From Claveliimonas sp964652805 (GTDB taxonomy: Bacteria > Bacillota > Clostridia > Lachnospirales > Lachnospiraceae), in assembly GCA_964652805.1 (NCBI GenBank), contig CAZZBJ010000001.1:1-47762 (forward strand): DNA of 47,762 nucleotides. The letters run 5' to 3'. How positions within the stretch are numbered: position 1 is the stretch's first letter; each line of letters starts with the position of its first letter. Positions 39,911 to 47,762 of the stretch are shown here, piece by piece. The notes under the pieces were generated by a model that was not told the origin of the DNA, did no database searches, and was given only the letters and a program-made list of their open reading frames with translations. The position numbers and the translations under genes are program-made.

Positions 39911-41473
39911 CTAATTTATCGAATCCATTGTCTTACTGAGTCTGTTCAGGCTTCTGTCAAGCTTTTCATACATCTCAACATAATATGGATACAGCTTATC
40001 ATAGACCTCTGCCCATTCCTGATTCGGCATGATGACTTCTTTCACTTTAACAATCTCTTTTACCGCTTTTGTCAAATCTTCAAAGACACCGACACGATGA
40101 CCGGCAAGCAGTGCATCGCCTACCGGCACATCGCCGGATGCTTCATCCAGTACGTATACCGGCATATGAAGCATGGACGCTTTTATCACAGACCACGTAC
40201 GGCTCTTTGCGCCGCCGCCGCATACGCGAAGTATATTTGCCTGACCACCAGATGCCTTCACGGTTTCCATCACATGGCGAAGCGCATATGCTGTCCCTTC
40301 AAATACAGAACGTACCAGCTCTGACCTCTTCATATCCATGCGCATGCCGATGAACATTCCTCTTGCGTAATCGTTCCAGAGCGGAGCCCTTTCGCCTAAC
40401 AGATATGGGAAAAAGTACAAACCATTAGAACCTGGTTTCGCTTCCAGCGCAAGCTCATTCAGATAAGTATATATATTTTTACCATGCTCCTTTGCATAAG
40501 CACATTCCTCTGCTGCCATAGACTCAATGAACCATTTCAGAGCCGCCCCGGATGTCTGAATCGGCGCATCAAAGACCCATGGCATTCCATCAATCGCACA
40601 GGGTCTGGTTACAACTGGTATATCTGATCTGCTCTTTTTATCACTTCCTATAAACACTAAAGAAGTCGTTCCGGAAGACTCTCCCGCTTCTCCAAGACAG
40701 GACAGTCCGGTTGCATACATGGATGCCATTGCATCACTGCACCCCGCTACGACAGGGATTCCTTCCGCAAGCCCGGTCTCTTCTGCCGCCTTTTTCGTGA
40801 CCGTTCCTATCACTTCATCTACCAGTTTTACTTCCGGCATTACTTTGTCCAGATCTATACCAATTACATTTCCAATTTCCCCGGACCAGGTCAGAGAGCT
40901 GATGTCCATACATTGTGTCCGTAATGCCTGATCAATATCTGATGTTGCAGCGCCTGTCAACTTCATATTAATAAAAGAACTGGCCTGCATAAAATATTTT
41001 GTTTTGGCAAAAAGCTCCGGTTCATTTTTCTTAAACCACAAAAGCTTGTTTGGCAAAAAGGCTACAGACGGCTGACCGCCTACAATTGAAACAAAACGGT
41101 CAAATCCAATCGTATCCACAATATAATTCAATTCATTTACGGAGCGGCTGTCCTGATAGGTCATTGCATTCCGAACCGGCACTCCATTCTCATCAACCGC
41201 CAGAAGCGAAACCGTATGAGAGCTGATTGAGATACCCCTGATTCTGCTTACGATGTCTTTCCCTGCCTGCTCTGCTAAAGAACGGAAAATTTCACATGCA
41301 TGCTCCCACCATGTATTTGCGTCCTGCTCCTGTCTTCCCGGTCCCGGATTCAGAAAAACACTGGGGCGGCTTGCCTCCGCTGCAATCTTTCCATCTGCTC
41401 CCATAATGATTGCCTTGATATTTGTTGTTCCGCAATCCATACCAAGAACATAGTCGTCGCCTTTTTTTGACAT
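39911..41473 (-). CDS. FGGY family carbohydrate kinase (xylulokinase-like)
   Basis: A 520-residue sugar kinase. GMDCGTTNIKAIIMGADG holds the ATP phosphate-binding motif, ESSGTTSLVFIGSDKKS the second, and LLGERAPLWNDYARGMFIGM, then RVCGGGAKSRTWSVIKASMLHMPVYVLDEASGDVPVGDALLAG, the C-terminal FGGY signature region. The closest pattern is xylulokinase, but the family also phosphorylates ribulose, fuculose, erythritol and other polyols. The ATG at 41473 is chosen for GGAGG eight bases upstream; the frame opens 30 codons earlier. It is divergent from the zinc alcohol dehydrogenase under one shared operator. With the class II aldolase of the regulon it could give a ketose-phosphate cleavage pathway. 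Confidence 0.9.
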   Translation of the reverse strand: MSKKGDDYVLGMDCGTTNIKAIIMGADGKIAAEASRPSVFLNPGPGRQEQDANTWWEHACEIFRSLAEQAGKDIVSRIRGISISSHTVSLLAVDENGVPVRNAMTYQDSRSVNELNYIVDTIGFDRFVSIVGGQPSVAFLPNKLLWFKKNEPELFAKTKYFMQASSFINMKLTGAATSDIDQALRTQCMDISSLTWSGEIGNVIGIDLDKVMPEVKLVDEVIGTVTKKAAEETGLAEGIPVVAGCSDAMASMYATGLSCLGEAGESSGTTSLVFIGSDKKSRSDIPVVTRPCAIDGMPWVFDAPIQTSGAALKWFIESMAAEECAYAKEHGKNIYTYLNELALEAKPGSNGLYFFPYLLGERAPLWNDYARGMFIGMRMDMKRSELVRSVFEGTAYALRHVMETVKASGGQANILRVCGGGAKSRTWSVIKASMLHMPVYVLDEASGDVPVGDALLAGHRVGVFEDLTKAVKEIVKVKEVIMPNQEWAEVYDKLYPYYVEMYEKLDRSLNRLSKTMDSIN

Positions 41474-41513
41474 TCTCGTTTCCTCCCTCTTTTCAAAGGT
41501 TTTTCCTGCTAAT

Positions 41514-41607
41514 AGAATAGCAGTATGGTCTTTTCTCTTCAAAAACCAATTTTCCGCAAGCAAACGGCAATTTAAAGTTTGTCATCCGGCAGGCAAAGCA
41601 TTATTCT
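41514..41607. promoter_or_regulatory. divergent regulon operator with two symmetrical promoters
   Basis: Inverted repeat TTTCCG-N8-CGGCAA at 41551-41570. Leftward: eight bases, -35 TTGAAG (41542-41537), 17 bases, -10 TATTCT (41519-41514), serving the FGGY kinase. Rightward: eight bases, -35 TTGTCA (41579-41584), 17 bases, -10 TATTCT (41602-41607), serving the zinc alcohol dehydrogenase. The two promoters are mirror images with the same -10 box, and the spacing equals that of the other regulon sites. Confidence 0.82.
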
Positions 41608-41638
41608 GAAACCAGATTCAGGAAAGGAGCAAACAAAT

Positions 41639-42691
41639 ATGAAAATGAAGGCAGCATTAATGTACGGACCAAATGACATTCGCATAGAAGAAACGGATAA
41701 ACCGCTTTGCCCGGCTGATGGTTTGATATTAAAGATTATGTCAGTAGGACTTTGCGGTTCTGACATCCGCAACCTGACAACCGATTCACGGAAGGGCAAT
41801 TATCCTTTTATTTACGGACATGAAATTGTTGGATATGTGGACGAGATTGGTCCGGAACAGACAAAATACAAAGTTGGGGACAGGCTTTTCTTGTTCCCGG
41901 GAACCTACTGTATGGAATGTGACGAATGTGTCAGCGGTCACAGCGAGAACTGCTCTGACACTCACGTTGCCAAGCTTGCCGGAACCGGCGGATTTGCACA
42001 ATATGTAGCCGTGACAGGAGAAAAGATTCATTACGGCGGCATTTATGAGATCCCGGATGGTATATCCTTTGACGCCGCAAGCCTTGGAGAGCCGCTGACC
42101 TCCGTATTTGCCTGCCTGGAAAATGTAAAGGTCGGCTATCCGGATACTCTGGTCATCATCGGCGCAGGTCCGATTGGATGCTTTATGGCTCAGCTTGCCA
42201 AGATCCGCGGAGCACAGAAAGTTATTATGATTGATATTAATGCCAGCCGTCTGGAAATGGCTAAGCAGTTCGGTGTCGACATTACCGTGGACAGTTCTAA
42301 GGAGGATCCGATTGAAGCAATCCGGACACTGACCCATGGTAAAGGTGCTGACAAGGTTATCTCCGCAACTCCTGTAAATGCTACGCAGACACAGAGCATC
42401 CACATGGTAAAGAAGGGCGGTCTCGTAGTATTCTTCGGCGGCGTTCCGAAGGGATCCATGACAGAGCTTGACTGCAACCTGATCCATTACAACAACATCT
42501 GGATCAAGGGGCATTTCGGTGCATCCTATGACCAGTCAAAGCGCGCATTCCAGCTGGCAATTTCTCCGGCATTCCCGACTGAGAAATTTGTCACCCACAT
42601 ACTTCCGCTGGATAAGATCAATGATGGAATCAAACTTACCAGAACAGGTGAGGCAATCAAGGTTGTGCTTCATCCCTGGGATGAATGCTGA
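41639..42691 (+). CDS. zinc-dependent alcohol/polyol dehydrogenase
   Basis: A 350-residue medium-chain dehydrogenase of the sorbitol/threonine dehydrogenase type. The catalytic zinc site is marked by GLCGSDIRNL and YGHEIVG; four structural-zinc cysteines lie in CMECDECVSGHSENC; the NAD(P) motif is IIGAGPIGCFMAQLA. AAAGGAG nine bases before the ATG at 41639 decides the start, although the frame opens 20 codons earlier in the promoter. It is monocistronic, divergent from the FGGY kinase, and under the shared operator. Oxidation of a polyol or hydroxyl group of the pathway substrate to a ketone, before the kinase, is a sensible guess. Confidence 0.93.
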   Translation: MKMKAALMYGPNDIRIEETDKPLCPADGLILKIMSVGLCGSDIRNLTTDSRKGNYPFIYGHEIVGYVDEIGPEQTKYKVGDRLFLFPGTYCMECDECVSGHSENCSDTHVAKLAGTGGFAQYVAVTGEKIHYGGIYEIPDGISFDAASLGEPLTSVFACLENVKVGYPDTLVIIGAGPIGCFMAQLAKIRGAQKVIMIDINASRLEMAKQFGVDITVDSSKEDPIEAIRTLTHGKGADKVISATPVNATQTQSIHMVKKGGLVVFFGGVPKGSMTELDCNLIHYNNIWIKGHFGASYDQSKRAFQLAISPAFPTEKFVTHILPLDKINDGIKLTRTGEAIKVVLHPWDEC

Positions 42692-42761
42692 TGAATATTT
42701 AAGGGATTGCAAATTCGCAAAACGAAAAGTATGGTTGATTCTCCTGTTTGTACTCTTTCAC

Positions 42762-42815
42762 AAGCGGGAAGGACCGCAGGGGCTGTATGCCCGGTCCCTC
42801 CCGCTTTTTCATTTT
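42762..42815. terminator. terminator at the right edge of the AT-richer block
   Basis: Arms AAGCGGGAAGGACCG (42762-42776) and CGGTCCCTCCCGCTT (42792-42806) pair over 15 bases with one mismatch. TTTCATTTTCT follows on the plus strand. It lies between the convergent zinc dehydrogenase and beta-xylosidase genes. Confidence 0.8.
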
Positions 42816-42818
42816 CTC

Positions 42819-44828
42819 CTACCACAGCGCCTTTTCCGCCGCTTCCCCTGAGGCGAAGGGGCCCGGGATCGTGCTCAGTCCCCTGTGTTCTCCGGAATAA
42901 TCCGTATCCAGTGAGAGATCTGAACCGTCCGGGTTCTCAAATCTCTGCTCCGGCTCGAAAGCCTTTCCCAACACGTCGCTCGTAATGATGCCGTCCCGGA
43001 AATCTCTCAGATACTTATAGATATTCGTCTTTACAAAGTACTTTCCATCTTTCTCCTCCAGCTCAGCGTAGGCCTTCACTGCCGGATCTGCGCTGTAGAA
43101 GGATTTCTCGCTCCTGCAGTGCTTGGCCCCGTTAAAGTAGGCGTTTCCGTTTACCCACACCGGAAGATGGGAGAAATGGTAATCCTGCAACTTGATCATA
43201 TCCGCAGGCTGATCCATATCAAACTGGGCGATCCACTCATCATAGGTAGGATAATCGTCGAACACCTCTGTGCCCACCACCTGATTGTCCGCCATCATAA
43301 AGCCCATGTCCTCTTTTACTTCCGCCTCCTTCACCGGCCAGTTCTGGATAAAGATATTGTTATAAATCCTGTCGTCCCCGTGAAGGATGGTCATAAATCC
43401 GGCCACCTCTGTTCTATGTGGGATGTGATAGGGCGTATAGCGGGGCTGGTTGACTCCGTTGACGATCATATCGGTTCCTCCTCCGACTGCTGTGAAAGCC
43501 CCCCGGATCAGATTGTGGACCACCGCCACTCCCTCTGTGGCAATGCGGACAGATGCCCTGGAAAGCATCACATTATTGTCAATGAGCGTAGGACCGTGGC
43601 TGACCTCTATAAATACATCCTGACTCATCATGGCTCCCATGGCCATGGGTATATCCTCGCTTGGCGCATGGTTGTCGTGGAACAGGTTCTTGCTGATCCT
43701 TGTCCCCTGGGCCTGCCAGTCACACCAGATTCCCATGGTGGAGTGATGGATATGGTTGCGCCGCATGGTGACATCAATGGCTGCGTGGAGCTTGATGGCC
43801 GCAATCTCCGCTCCTCCCAGCTGCTGCATATTGTTGATATGATGGATATGGTTGTCCTCAATGACGCTGAATACACATCCCATGCGTCCTACAATACCGG
43901 TCTGCTCACAGTGATGAATATGACACCTTCTCACAGTATGGCTTCCTATCTTTTCCTTCAGCCACCCGTGATACTGTCCCCGGCACACTGCATCCCGCTC
44001 CATCTGGGTCGGGCTCTTCACATGCTTTCTTGTAAAATAGTGGTCATTTTCCGGATCATAGTATTTCCCCAGAGAGATGCCGCAGCACTTACTGTTGCTG
44101 ATCTCGCAGTCCTCGATAATCCATCCCTTTGACCAGTGAGGTCCCACCATGCCGTCCTGGTATGCGGCGGGGGGTGCCCATGTAGTGGCAGCCTTCTCCA
44201 CAAAAAATCCTCTCAGGGTAATATAATCCACTCCTGTCTTTGACGGCATGAAGCAGTTCCGCCTCACATTGATCTCCACCTTCTCCTCATTCGGGTCCTT
44301 GTCCTGGAAGTTGGCGTAGATCACCGTCTCGTTTCCGTCCTGCTCCGTATACCATTTGTATATGGAATACTCCGGTTCCCAGGAGTACTCATAGATTTCT
44401 CCCTTTATGCACTCCTCCAGCGTCTCCGCCTCATACAGCTGCCAGTCGTTTAAATAAACCGCCCCTGTATGTCTGACCACAGGTGCGAAATACCAGTCAC
44501 CCTCCACCATGGTCGTATAGGGGTTGTAGCTTCCAAAAATCCCATTGTCCACTCTCAGCACCCACACGCTGTCCTTGTATTTCCTCCATCCCGTGGCAGT
44601 CTCGGCACCTGTGATAACCGCTCCCAGCGGCTTTTCACTCACATAGGTGATCCGCTCCTCCTCAGTACCGGCATGGACGGGATCCACATACTCTCTGTAA
44701 ATCCCCGGCGCCACGCTTACAGTGTCTCCCGGCAGCGCTTTCCGCGCCGCATGACTGATGTGTCTGTAGGGCCTCTCTTTTGTTCCGTCCCCTTCCCCGG
44801 ACACCTGCGCGTCAACATAAATGATCAT
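42819..44828 (-). CDS. GH120 family beta-xylosidase (right-handed beta-helix)
   Basis: A 669-residue protein that I recognise as related along its length to the GH120 beta-xylosidase of Thermoanaerobacterium, an exo-acting enzyme on xylo-oligosaccharides. Shared blocks include DPNEEKVEINVRRNCF, GPHWSKGWIIEDCEIS, AIKLHAAIDVTMRRNHIH and HRTEVAGFM. The nucleophile and acid/base should be Asp370 in GIWCDWQAQGTR and Glu408 in DVFIEVSHGP, matching Asp382 and Glu405 as I recall them from the characterised enzyme. It has no signal peptide, so it acts in the cytosol on imported xylosides. AAAGGAGG precedes the start. It lies 38 bases downstream of a GPH symporter gene and probably forms an operon with it. 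Confidence 0.88.
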   Translation of the reverse strand: MIIYVDAQVSGEGDGTKERPYRHISHAARKALPGDTVSVAPGIYREYVDPVHAGTEEERITYVSEKPLGAVITGAETATGWRKYKDSVWVLRVDNGIFGSYNPYTTMVEGDWYFAPVVRHTGAVYLNDWQLYEAETLEECIKGEIYEYSWEPEYSIYKWYTEQDGNETVIYANFQDKDPNEEKVEINVRRNCFMPSKTGVDYITLRGFFVEKAATTWAPPAAYQDGMVGPHWSKGWIIEDCEISNSKCCGISLGKYYDPENDHYFTRKHVKSPTQMERDAVCRGQYHGWLKEKIGSHTVRRCHIHHCEQTGIVGRMGCVFSVIEDNHIHHINNMQQLGGAEIAAIKLHAAIDVTMRRNHIHHSTMGIWCDWQAQGTRISKNLFHDNHAPSEDIPMAMGAMMSQDVFIEVSHGPTLIDNNVMLSRASVRIATEGVAVVHNLIRGAFTAVGGGTDMIVNGVNQPRYTPYHIPHRTEVAGFMTILHGDDRIYNNIFIQNWPVKEAEVKEDMGFMMADNQVVGTEVFDDYPTYDEWIAQFDMDQPADMIKLQDYHFSHLPVWVNGNAYFNGAKHCRSEKSFYSADPAVKAYAELEEKDGKYFVKTNIYKYLRDFRDGIITSDVLGKAFEPEQRFENPDGSDLSLDTDYSGEHRGLSTIPGPFASGEAAEKALW

Positions 44829-44866
44829 CTGTCATCCCTCCTTTAAACTCTTGCATTTAGTATACC

Positions 44867-46234
44867 TTATTTTCTTCCTGCTGTGGCTCTCAAACTGATA
44901 TTCAGCTTCTCCACCTTCAGGAAGTAGTAAATAACCGCAGTGGCAATGGTTACGATCAGCGGAATACCCGCAAACATAAAGATCAGCATATTGTTGCATG
45001 CTGCGGACTGTACGGCTGCCGCTGCGTCAAATCCGCTGGCTGCCAGAAGCCAGCCGCTGATGCCGGATCCAAGTCCGCTCCCCACCTTCATACCAAAGGA
45101 CGTACAGGAGTACATGGAGCCATCCAGCTTTTTCCCTGTCTTGTATGTCGTATATTCTGACGCCTCTGCCACCAGAGCATTGAAAGTTCCCATCATGGAG
45201 CAGTTGGTCAGAGAGCAGAGTCCGTACAGTACCAGCATAGCAGGCATATTTTTCATCACTGCCGCAAACACAAACAGAACTCTGAAAAGCACCTGTATGA
45301 TAAAGGAGACAAGGTTTACATTTCTGATGTTGTTAAATTTCTTAACCAGGAACGGAACGATGATCAGTCCAATCACACTGGGAATGGAGTACATGGTCAT
45401 AAAGGTTCCGTACAGATTAGCATCTCCCATAATGTACATGAAGTAGTACACCGCCACTCCCATGGAGAGTGCCACGCTCAGGTAACCGAGCACATATATC
45501 ATGGCAAGCATGTCAAAATACGGATTTTTGAGCAGCGTCTTCAGCGTGTCGATCAGGCTCACCTTCTGTGCCTTCGGAGCCTCCTCTCCCACAGCCGGGG
45601 CTTCCTCCGGCAGCTCTTTGACAGAAAATACGGAGAAGGTGTTTACGATAAGTCCGATCACCGCATAGAAAATTGCCACGTTGCGCCATCCGGCCGCTCC
45701 GCTTCCGAAATACTCCACCAGCTTTAATGTGGCGTTGGACACGAACAGATTGGCTGCCGTAGAAAAAATAAAACGGAATGTACCAAGCTGTACTCTCTCT
45801 GCCCCGTTCCTCGTGATCAGAGAGGTGAGCGCAGAGTAGGAAATATTATTTGCCGTATAAAAAACTGCGTTCAGCAGCGTGTAGGCGATAAAAAAATATA
45901 CATACTGAGCAGCTTCACCGATACTCTCCGGTATGGCAAACACTGCAATCAGGCAGAGGGCGTTTCCTATGTAGGAATACAACATCCAGGGTCTGGCCTT
46001 TCCCATTCTGGAATGTGTCCTGTCAATAAAGGTTCCGAATACGACATCTGAAATGCCGTCCAACAGCTTGGAAACCATAATCAGTGTTCCCACAATTCCT
46101 GCCGCAAGTCCCACTGTATTTGTCAGATAGACCATGACAAAGCTTGTGATAATGCCGTAGACCATGTTAGCGGCCCAGTCGCCGGTTCCATAGCCGATCT
46201 TGTTAAAAAGATTGAGATATTTTCTTTCTTCCAT
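44867..46234 (-). CDS. GPH family sugar symporter of the xyloside locus
   Basis: A 455-residue GPH family transporter with about twelve helices. Characteristic segments are NKIGYGTGDWAANMVYGIITSFVMVYLTNTVGL and LLDGISDVVFGTFIDRTHSRMGKARPWMLYS. It is the first gene of the operon with the GH120 beta-xylosidase, so xylo-oligosaccharides or xylosides are the likely cargo. It is divergent from an AraC regulator. It is only distantly similar to the other GPH protein at 30037. Confidence 0.92.
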   Translation of the reverse strand: MEERKYLNLFNKIGYGTGDWAANMVYGIITSFVMVYLTNTVGLAAGIVGTLIMVSKLLDGISDVVFGTFIDRTHSRMGKARPWMLYSYIGNALCLIAVFAIPESIGEAAQYVYFFIAYTLLNAVFYTANNISYSALTSLITRNGAERVQLGTFRFIFSTAANLFVSNATLKLVEYFGSGAAGWRNVAIFYAVIGLIVNTFSVFSVKELPEEAPAVGEEAPKAQKVSLIDTLKTLLKNPYFDMLAMIYVLGYLSVALSMGVAVYYFMYIMGDANLYGTFMTMYSIPSVIGLIIVPFLVKKFNNIRNVNLVSFIIQVLFRVLFVFAAVMKNMPAMLVLYGLCSLTNCSMMGTFNALVAEASEYTTYKTGKKLDGSMYSCTSFGMKVGSGLGSGISGWLLAASGFDAAAAVQSAACNNMLIFMFAGIPLIVTIATAVIYYFLKVEKLNISLRATAGRK

Positions 46235-46443
46235 TTTTGTTCTCCTTCCTTTTTTCGCCCTCTCTTATAAGCATAGAGCGGTAACTGGTGAGAAGACTCC
46301 CGTCGAAGTCCGTCTCATATTTGCACGACATGTCTTGCTTTGATCATGGACTCATTATATAATACAGACATCAGGTCAGAAATGTCTAAATCAAACTCTT
46401 AACGCTAAAATTGTATCGTATTCAGACTACAAAAGGAGACAAA
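46235..46443 (+). promoter_or_regulatory. divergent region of the xyloside locus with the AraC gene promoter
   Basis: Reading rightward, TTGCTT (46335-46340), 17 bases and TATAAT (46358-46363) form a promoter for the AraC regulator. Just downstream an inverted repeat AGACAT-N10-ATGTCT (46366-46387) overlaps the expected transcript start and could be a regulator site. AAAGGAG lies six bases before the ATG at 46444. The leftward promoter for the symporter is not clear. Confidence 0.55.
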
Positions 46444-47553
46444 ATGAACCAAAATAACGAGAAATTCGACAAGATTAATCTCTCACTGCTGAGACATTCC
46501 CAGGAATATTTTCTACACCATTTCGGTGTGTCAAAGTCCTTTTTGACCTATCACAATTTCGGGAGCAGTATATCCGAATATCTAGAGATTGGGATGCCCT
46601 ACATGATCCTGTACGAGTCCCTGAACAAGGCACAGGATCAGTCCATGTTTTTTGAATTTACAGAGGGTGCAAAAAACATGATCCACACTACTCTCTCAGA
46701 GCTGAAGGCCTTTGGCGAGCGGCCGCTCCACTCCCATGATTTCTATGAACTCACTGTCGTTCTGTCCGGTGAGATCGTCCTGCAGATCGAGGATGAAAGG
46801 ATCACCTACCACGCCGGGGAATGCTGTCTATGCAATAAAAATATCCATCACCGGGAGATATTTGAAACGGATTTTGAGATCGTTCTCTTTCTGTTTCAGG
46901 AGGACTATATCCAGTCCGTCCTGAGCCAGAACCTCCTCTACAACATGGAAGGGAAGGGGTATGTAAAGGACACGTTCTTCAATCAGCTGCTCTTCAAAAA
47001 CAAAAACGGAAAGATCCCCTTTCTGGACGCAAAGGAGTACGTGGATTTCAAGCCCCGGAAATCCTATGACACGAAAGAATTCTTTACACTTTTAAATTCC
47101 ATAATCCTGGAAATCAGTGAAAACAGGTCCGGAAAAAATTATATGATGAAAGGATATTTCTGCCGGTTCCTCTCTATCTTGGAAAATCCTGAAAATTACG
47201 CAGTATTCTTTCACAAGGCAAAGCTTTCCAAGGAGGAAGCTCTGCTGTATCAGGTATCTGTTCTGCTGGAAAAGAAGAAAGGGCGCATCACCCGCCAGGA
47301 ACTGGAAGAGACCCTGAATTATAACGCTGATTACATCAACAGAATTGTCAAAAAGCGCACAGGGATGCCCCTGTCGGAGCTGGGACAGCTGTTTATGCTG
47401 AAGGAGGCCTCTGATATGCTAAGAGACACGGATCTCAGTATCAGCACCATCTGCGAAAAGCTGGGCTACTCAAACAGGAGCTTTTTCTACAGACTTTTTG
47501 AAGAGCGCTACAAAATGAAGCCAACAGAGTACAGAAAGCAGTACCGGAAATAG
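46444..47553 (+). CDS. AraC family transcriptional regulator
   Basis: A 369-residue regulator with an N-terminal cupin-like ligand domain (RPLHSHDFYELTVVLSGEIVLQIEDERITYHAGECCLCNKNIHH, about 105-150) and two C-terminal helix-turn-helix units (ITRQELEETLNYNADYINRIVKKRTGM and ISTICEKLGYSNRSFFYRLFEERYKMKPTEYR). The second is the highly conserved AraC signature. The ATG at 46444 is preferred over an upstream in-frame start because AAAGGAG is six bases before it. It is divergent from the GPH symporter and GH120 beta-xylosidase genes and probably activates them in response to a xyloside. Confidence 0.94.
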   Translation: MNQNNEKFDKINLSLLRHSQEYFLHHFGVSKSFLTYHNFGSSISEYLEIGMPYMILYESLNKAQDQSMFFEFTEGAKNMIHTTLSELKAFGERPLHSHDFYELTVVLSGEIVLQIEDERITYHAGECCLCNKNIHHREIFETDFEIVLFLFQEDYIQSVLSQNLLYNMEGKGYVKDTFFNQLLFKNKNGKIPFLDAKEYVDFKPRKSYDTKEFFTLLNSIILEISENRSGKNYMMKGYFCRFLSILENPENYAVFFHKAKLSKEEALLYQVSVLLEKKKGRITRQELEETLNYNADYINRIVKKRTGMPLSELGQLFMLKEASDMLRDTDLSISTICEKLGYSNRSFFYRLFEERYKMKPTEYRKQYRK

Positions 47554-47762
47554 CCGTCCCGCGGCTCATAGAAATTCAAGGTACTCTTTTCTCACAATCA
47601 GTTTTTCATATATATCTCTCCCTCCTATTCTCTTGGTTTTATTGTGAAATCCTTGAAAATAAGCTGTCAACTTTTTTATACCACACCAGATCTATCCAGG
47701 CTTGGTAGGAATTATATTGAAGCCGGAAGCTATATCGAAATCTTTTTCCCAAAACACAATGT
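47554..47762. other. right-edge AT-rich non-coding end
   Basis: No coding region of useful length begins here. On the minus strand TTGACA can be read near 47666-47671, but without a good -10 box. The next gene probably starts beyond the window. Confidence 0.35.

Noticed and set aside
13900..42780. Attachment-site repeats or integrase marking the central block
   Set aside because: The two edges show no convincing direct repeat, no tRNA gene and no recombinase; mobility is therefore inferred only from composition.
43119..44132. 337-codon plus-strand frame opposite the GH120 gene
   Set aside because: Antisense shadow of a gene with strong family similarity.
1..47762. CRISPR arrays, tRNA and rRNA genes, insertion sequences
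   Set aside because: No regularly spaced repeats, cloverleaf sequences, rRNA segments or transposase motifs were noticed on either strand.

Overview
The window looks like a chromosomal segment of a gut-type Clostridia bacterium, most likely Lachnospiraceae. This rests on gene content (phosphotransacetylase and butyrate kinase, a C_GCAxxG_C_C protein, GPH sugar symporters, a GH120 beta-xylosidase, anaerobic Fe-S flavoenzymes) and strong AGGAGG-type ribosome binding sites. It is inference; there is no rRNA or marker gene to fix the taxon. I saw no tRNA, rRNA, CRISPR array, insertion sequence or integrase.

Left flank (1-13918), comparatively GC-rich and ordinary: an HxlR regulator divergent from two flavin reductase-like proteins; a cytidylate kinase-like protein; a heterodimeric ABC exporter with one degenerate ATP site behind a nucleotidyltransferase of the NMN adenylyltransferase type; a Crp/Fnr regulator; a PanE-like reductase; a doubly frameshifted YdjY-type lipoprotein pseudogene; thioredoxin; a LysR regulator; a C_GCAxxG_C_C protein and a TDT/SLAC1 family membrane protein.

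Central block (13919 to about 42700), visibly AT-richer with sharp edges. It holds a 13-gene minus-strand array (MFS, ACP, SCP2-type thiolase, DUF35 protein, phosphate acyltransferase, AcpS, butyrate kinase, MFS, iron alcohol dehydrogenase, 2-hydroxyacid dehydrogenase, old-yellow-enzyme family reductase, class II aldolase, metallo-hydrolase). It also holds a ThuA-like gene, a four-gene redox and transport operon (iron-sulfur flavoprotein, NuoG/GltD fusion, NuoF/ferredoxin/flavin-reductase fusion, GPH symporter), an FGGY kinase, a zinc alcohol dehydrogenase, two paralogous PRD-type regulators and a SnoaL-like gene remnant.

The main discovery is a shared promoter design across this block. A 20-bp inverted repeat, TTkCCn-N8-nGGmAA, lies exactly 8 nt upstream of a weak -35 box, with a 17-bp spacer to the -10 box. 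I find it at six promoters from four sites: two sites are divergent and serve two genes each. They cover every catabolic transcription unit of the block, so these scattered genes behave as one regulon, probably switched on by one or both PRD regulators. A plausible reading is import of a sugar-like or polyhydroxylated carboxylic substrate, alkene or ketone reductions by the flavoenzymes, kinase and aldolase cleavage, an ACP- or CoA-dependent thiolytic C-C cleavage, and ATP recovery through acyl phosphate. The substrate cannot be named from sequence.

Right flank (42819-47762), GC-rich again: a GH120 beta-xylosidase with its GPH transporter and a divergent AraC regulator, a compact xyloside-use locus.
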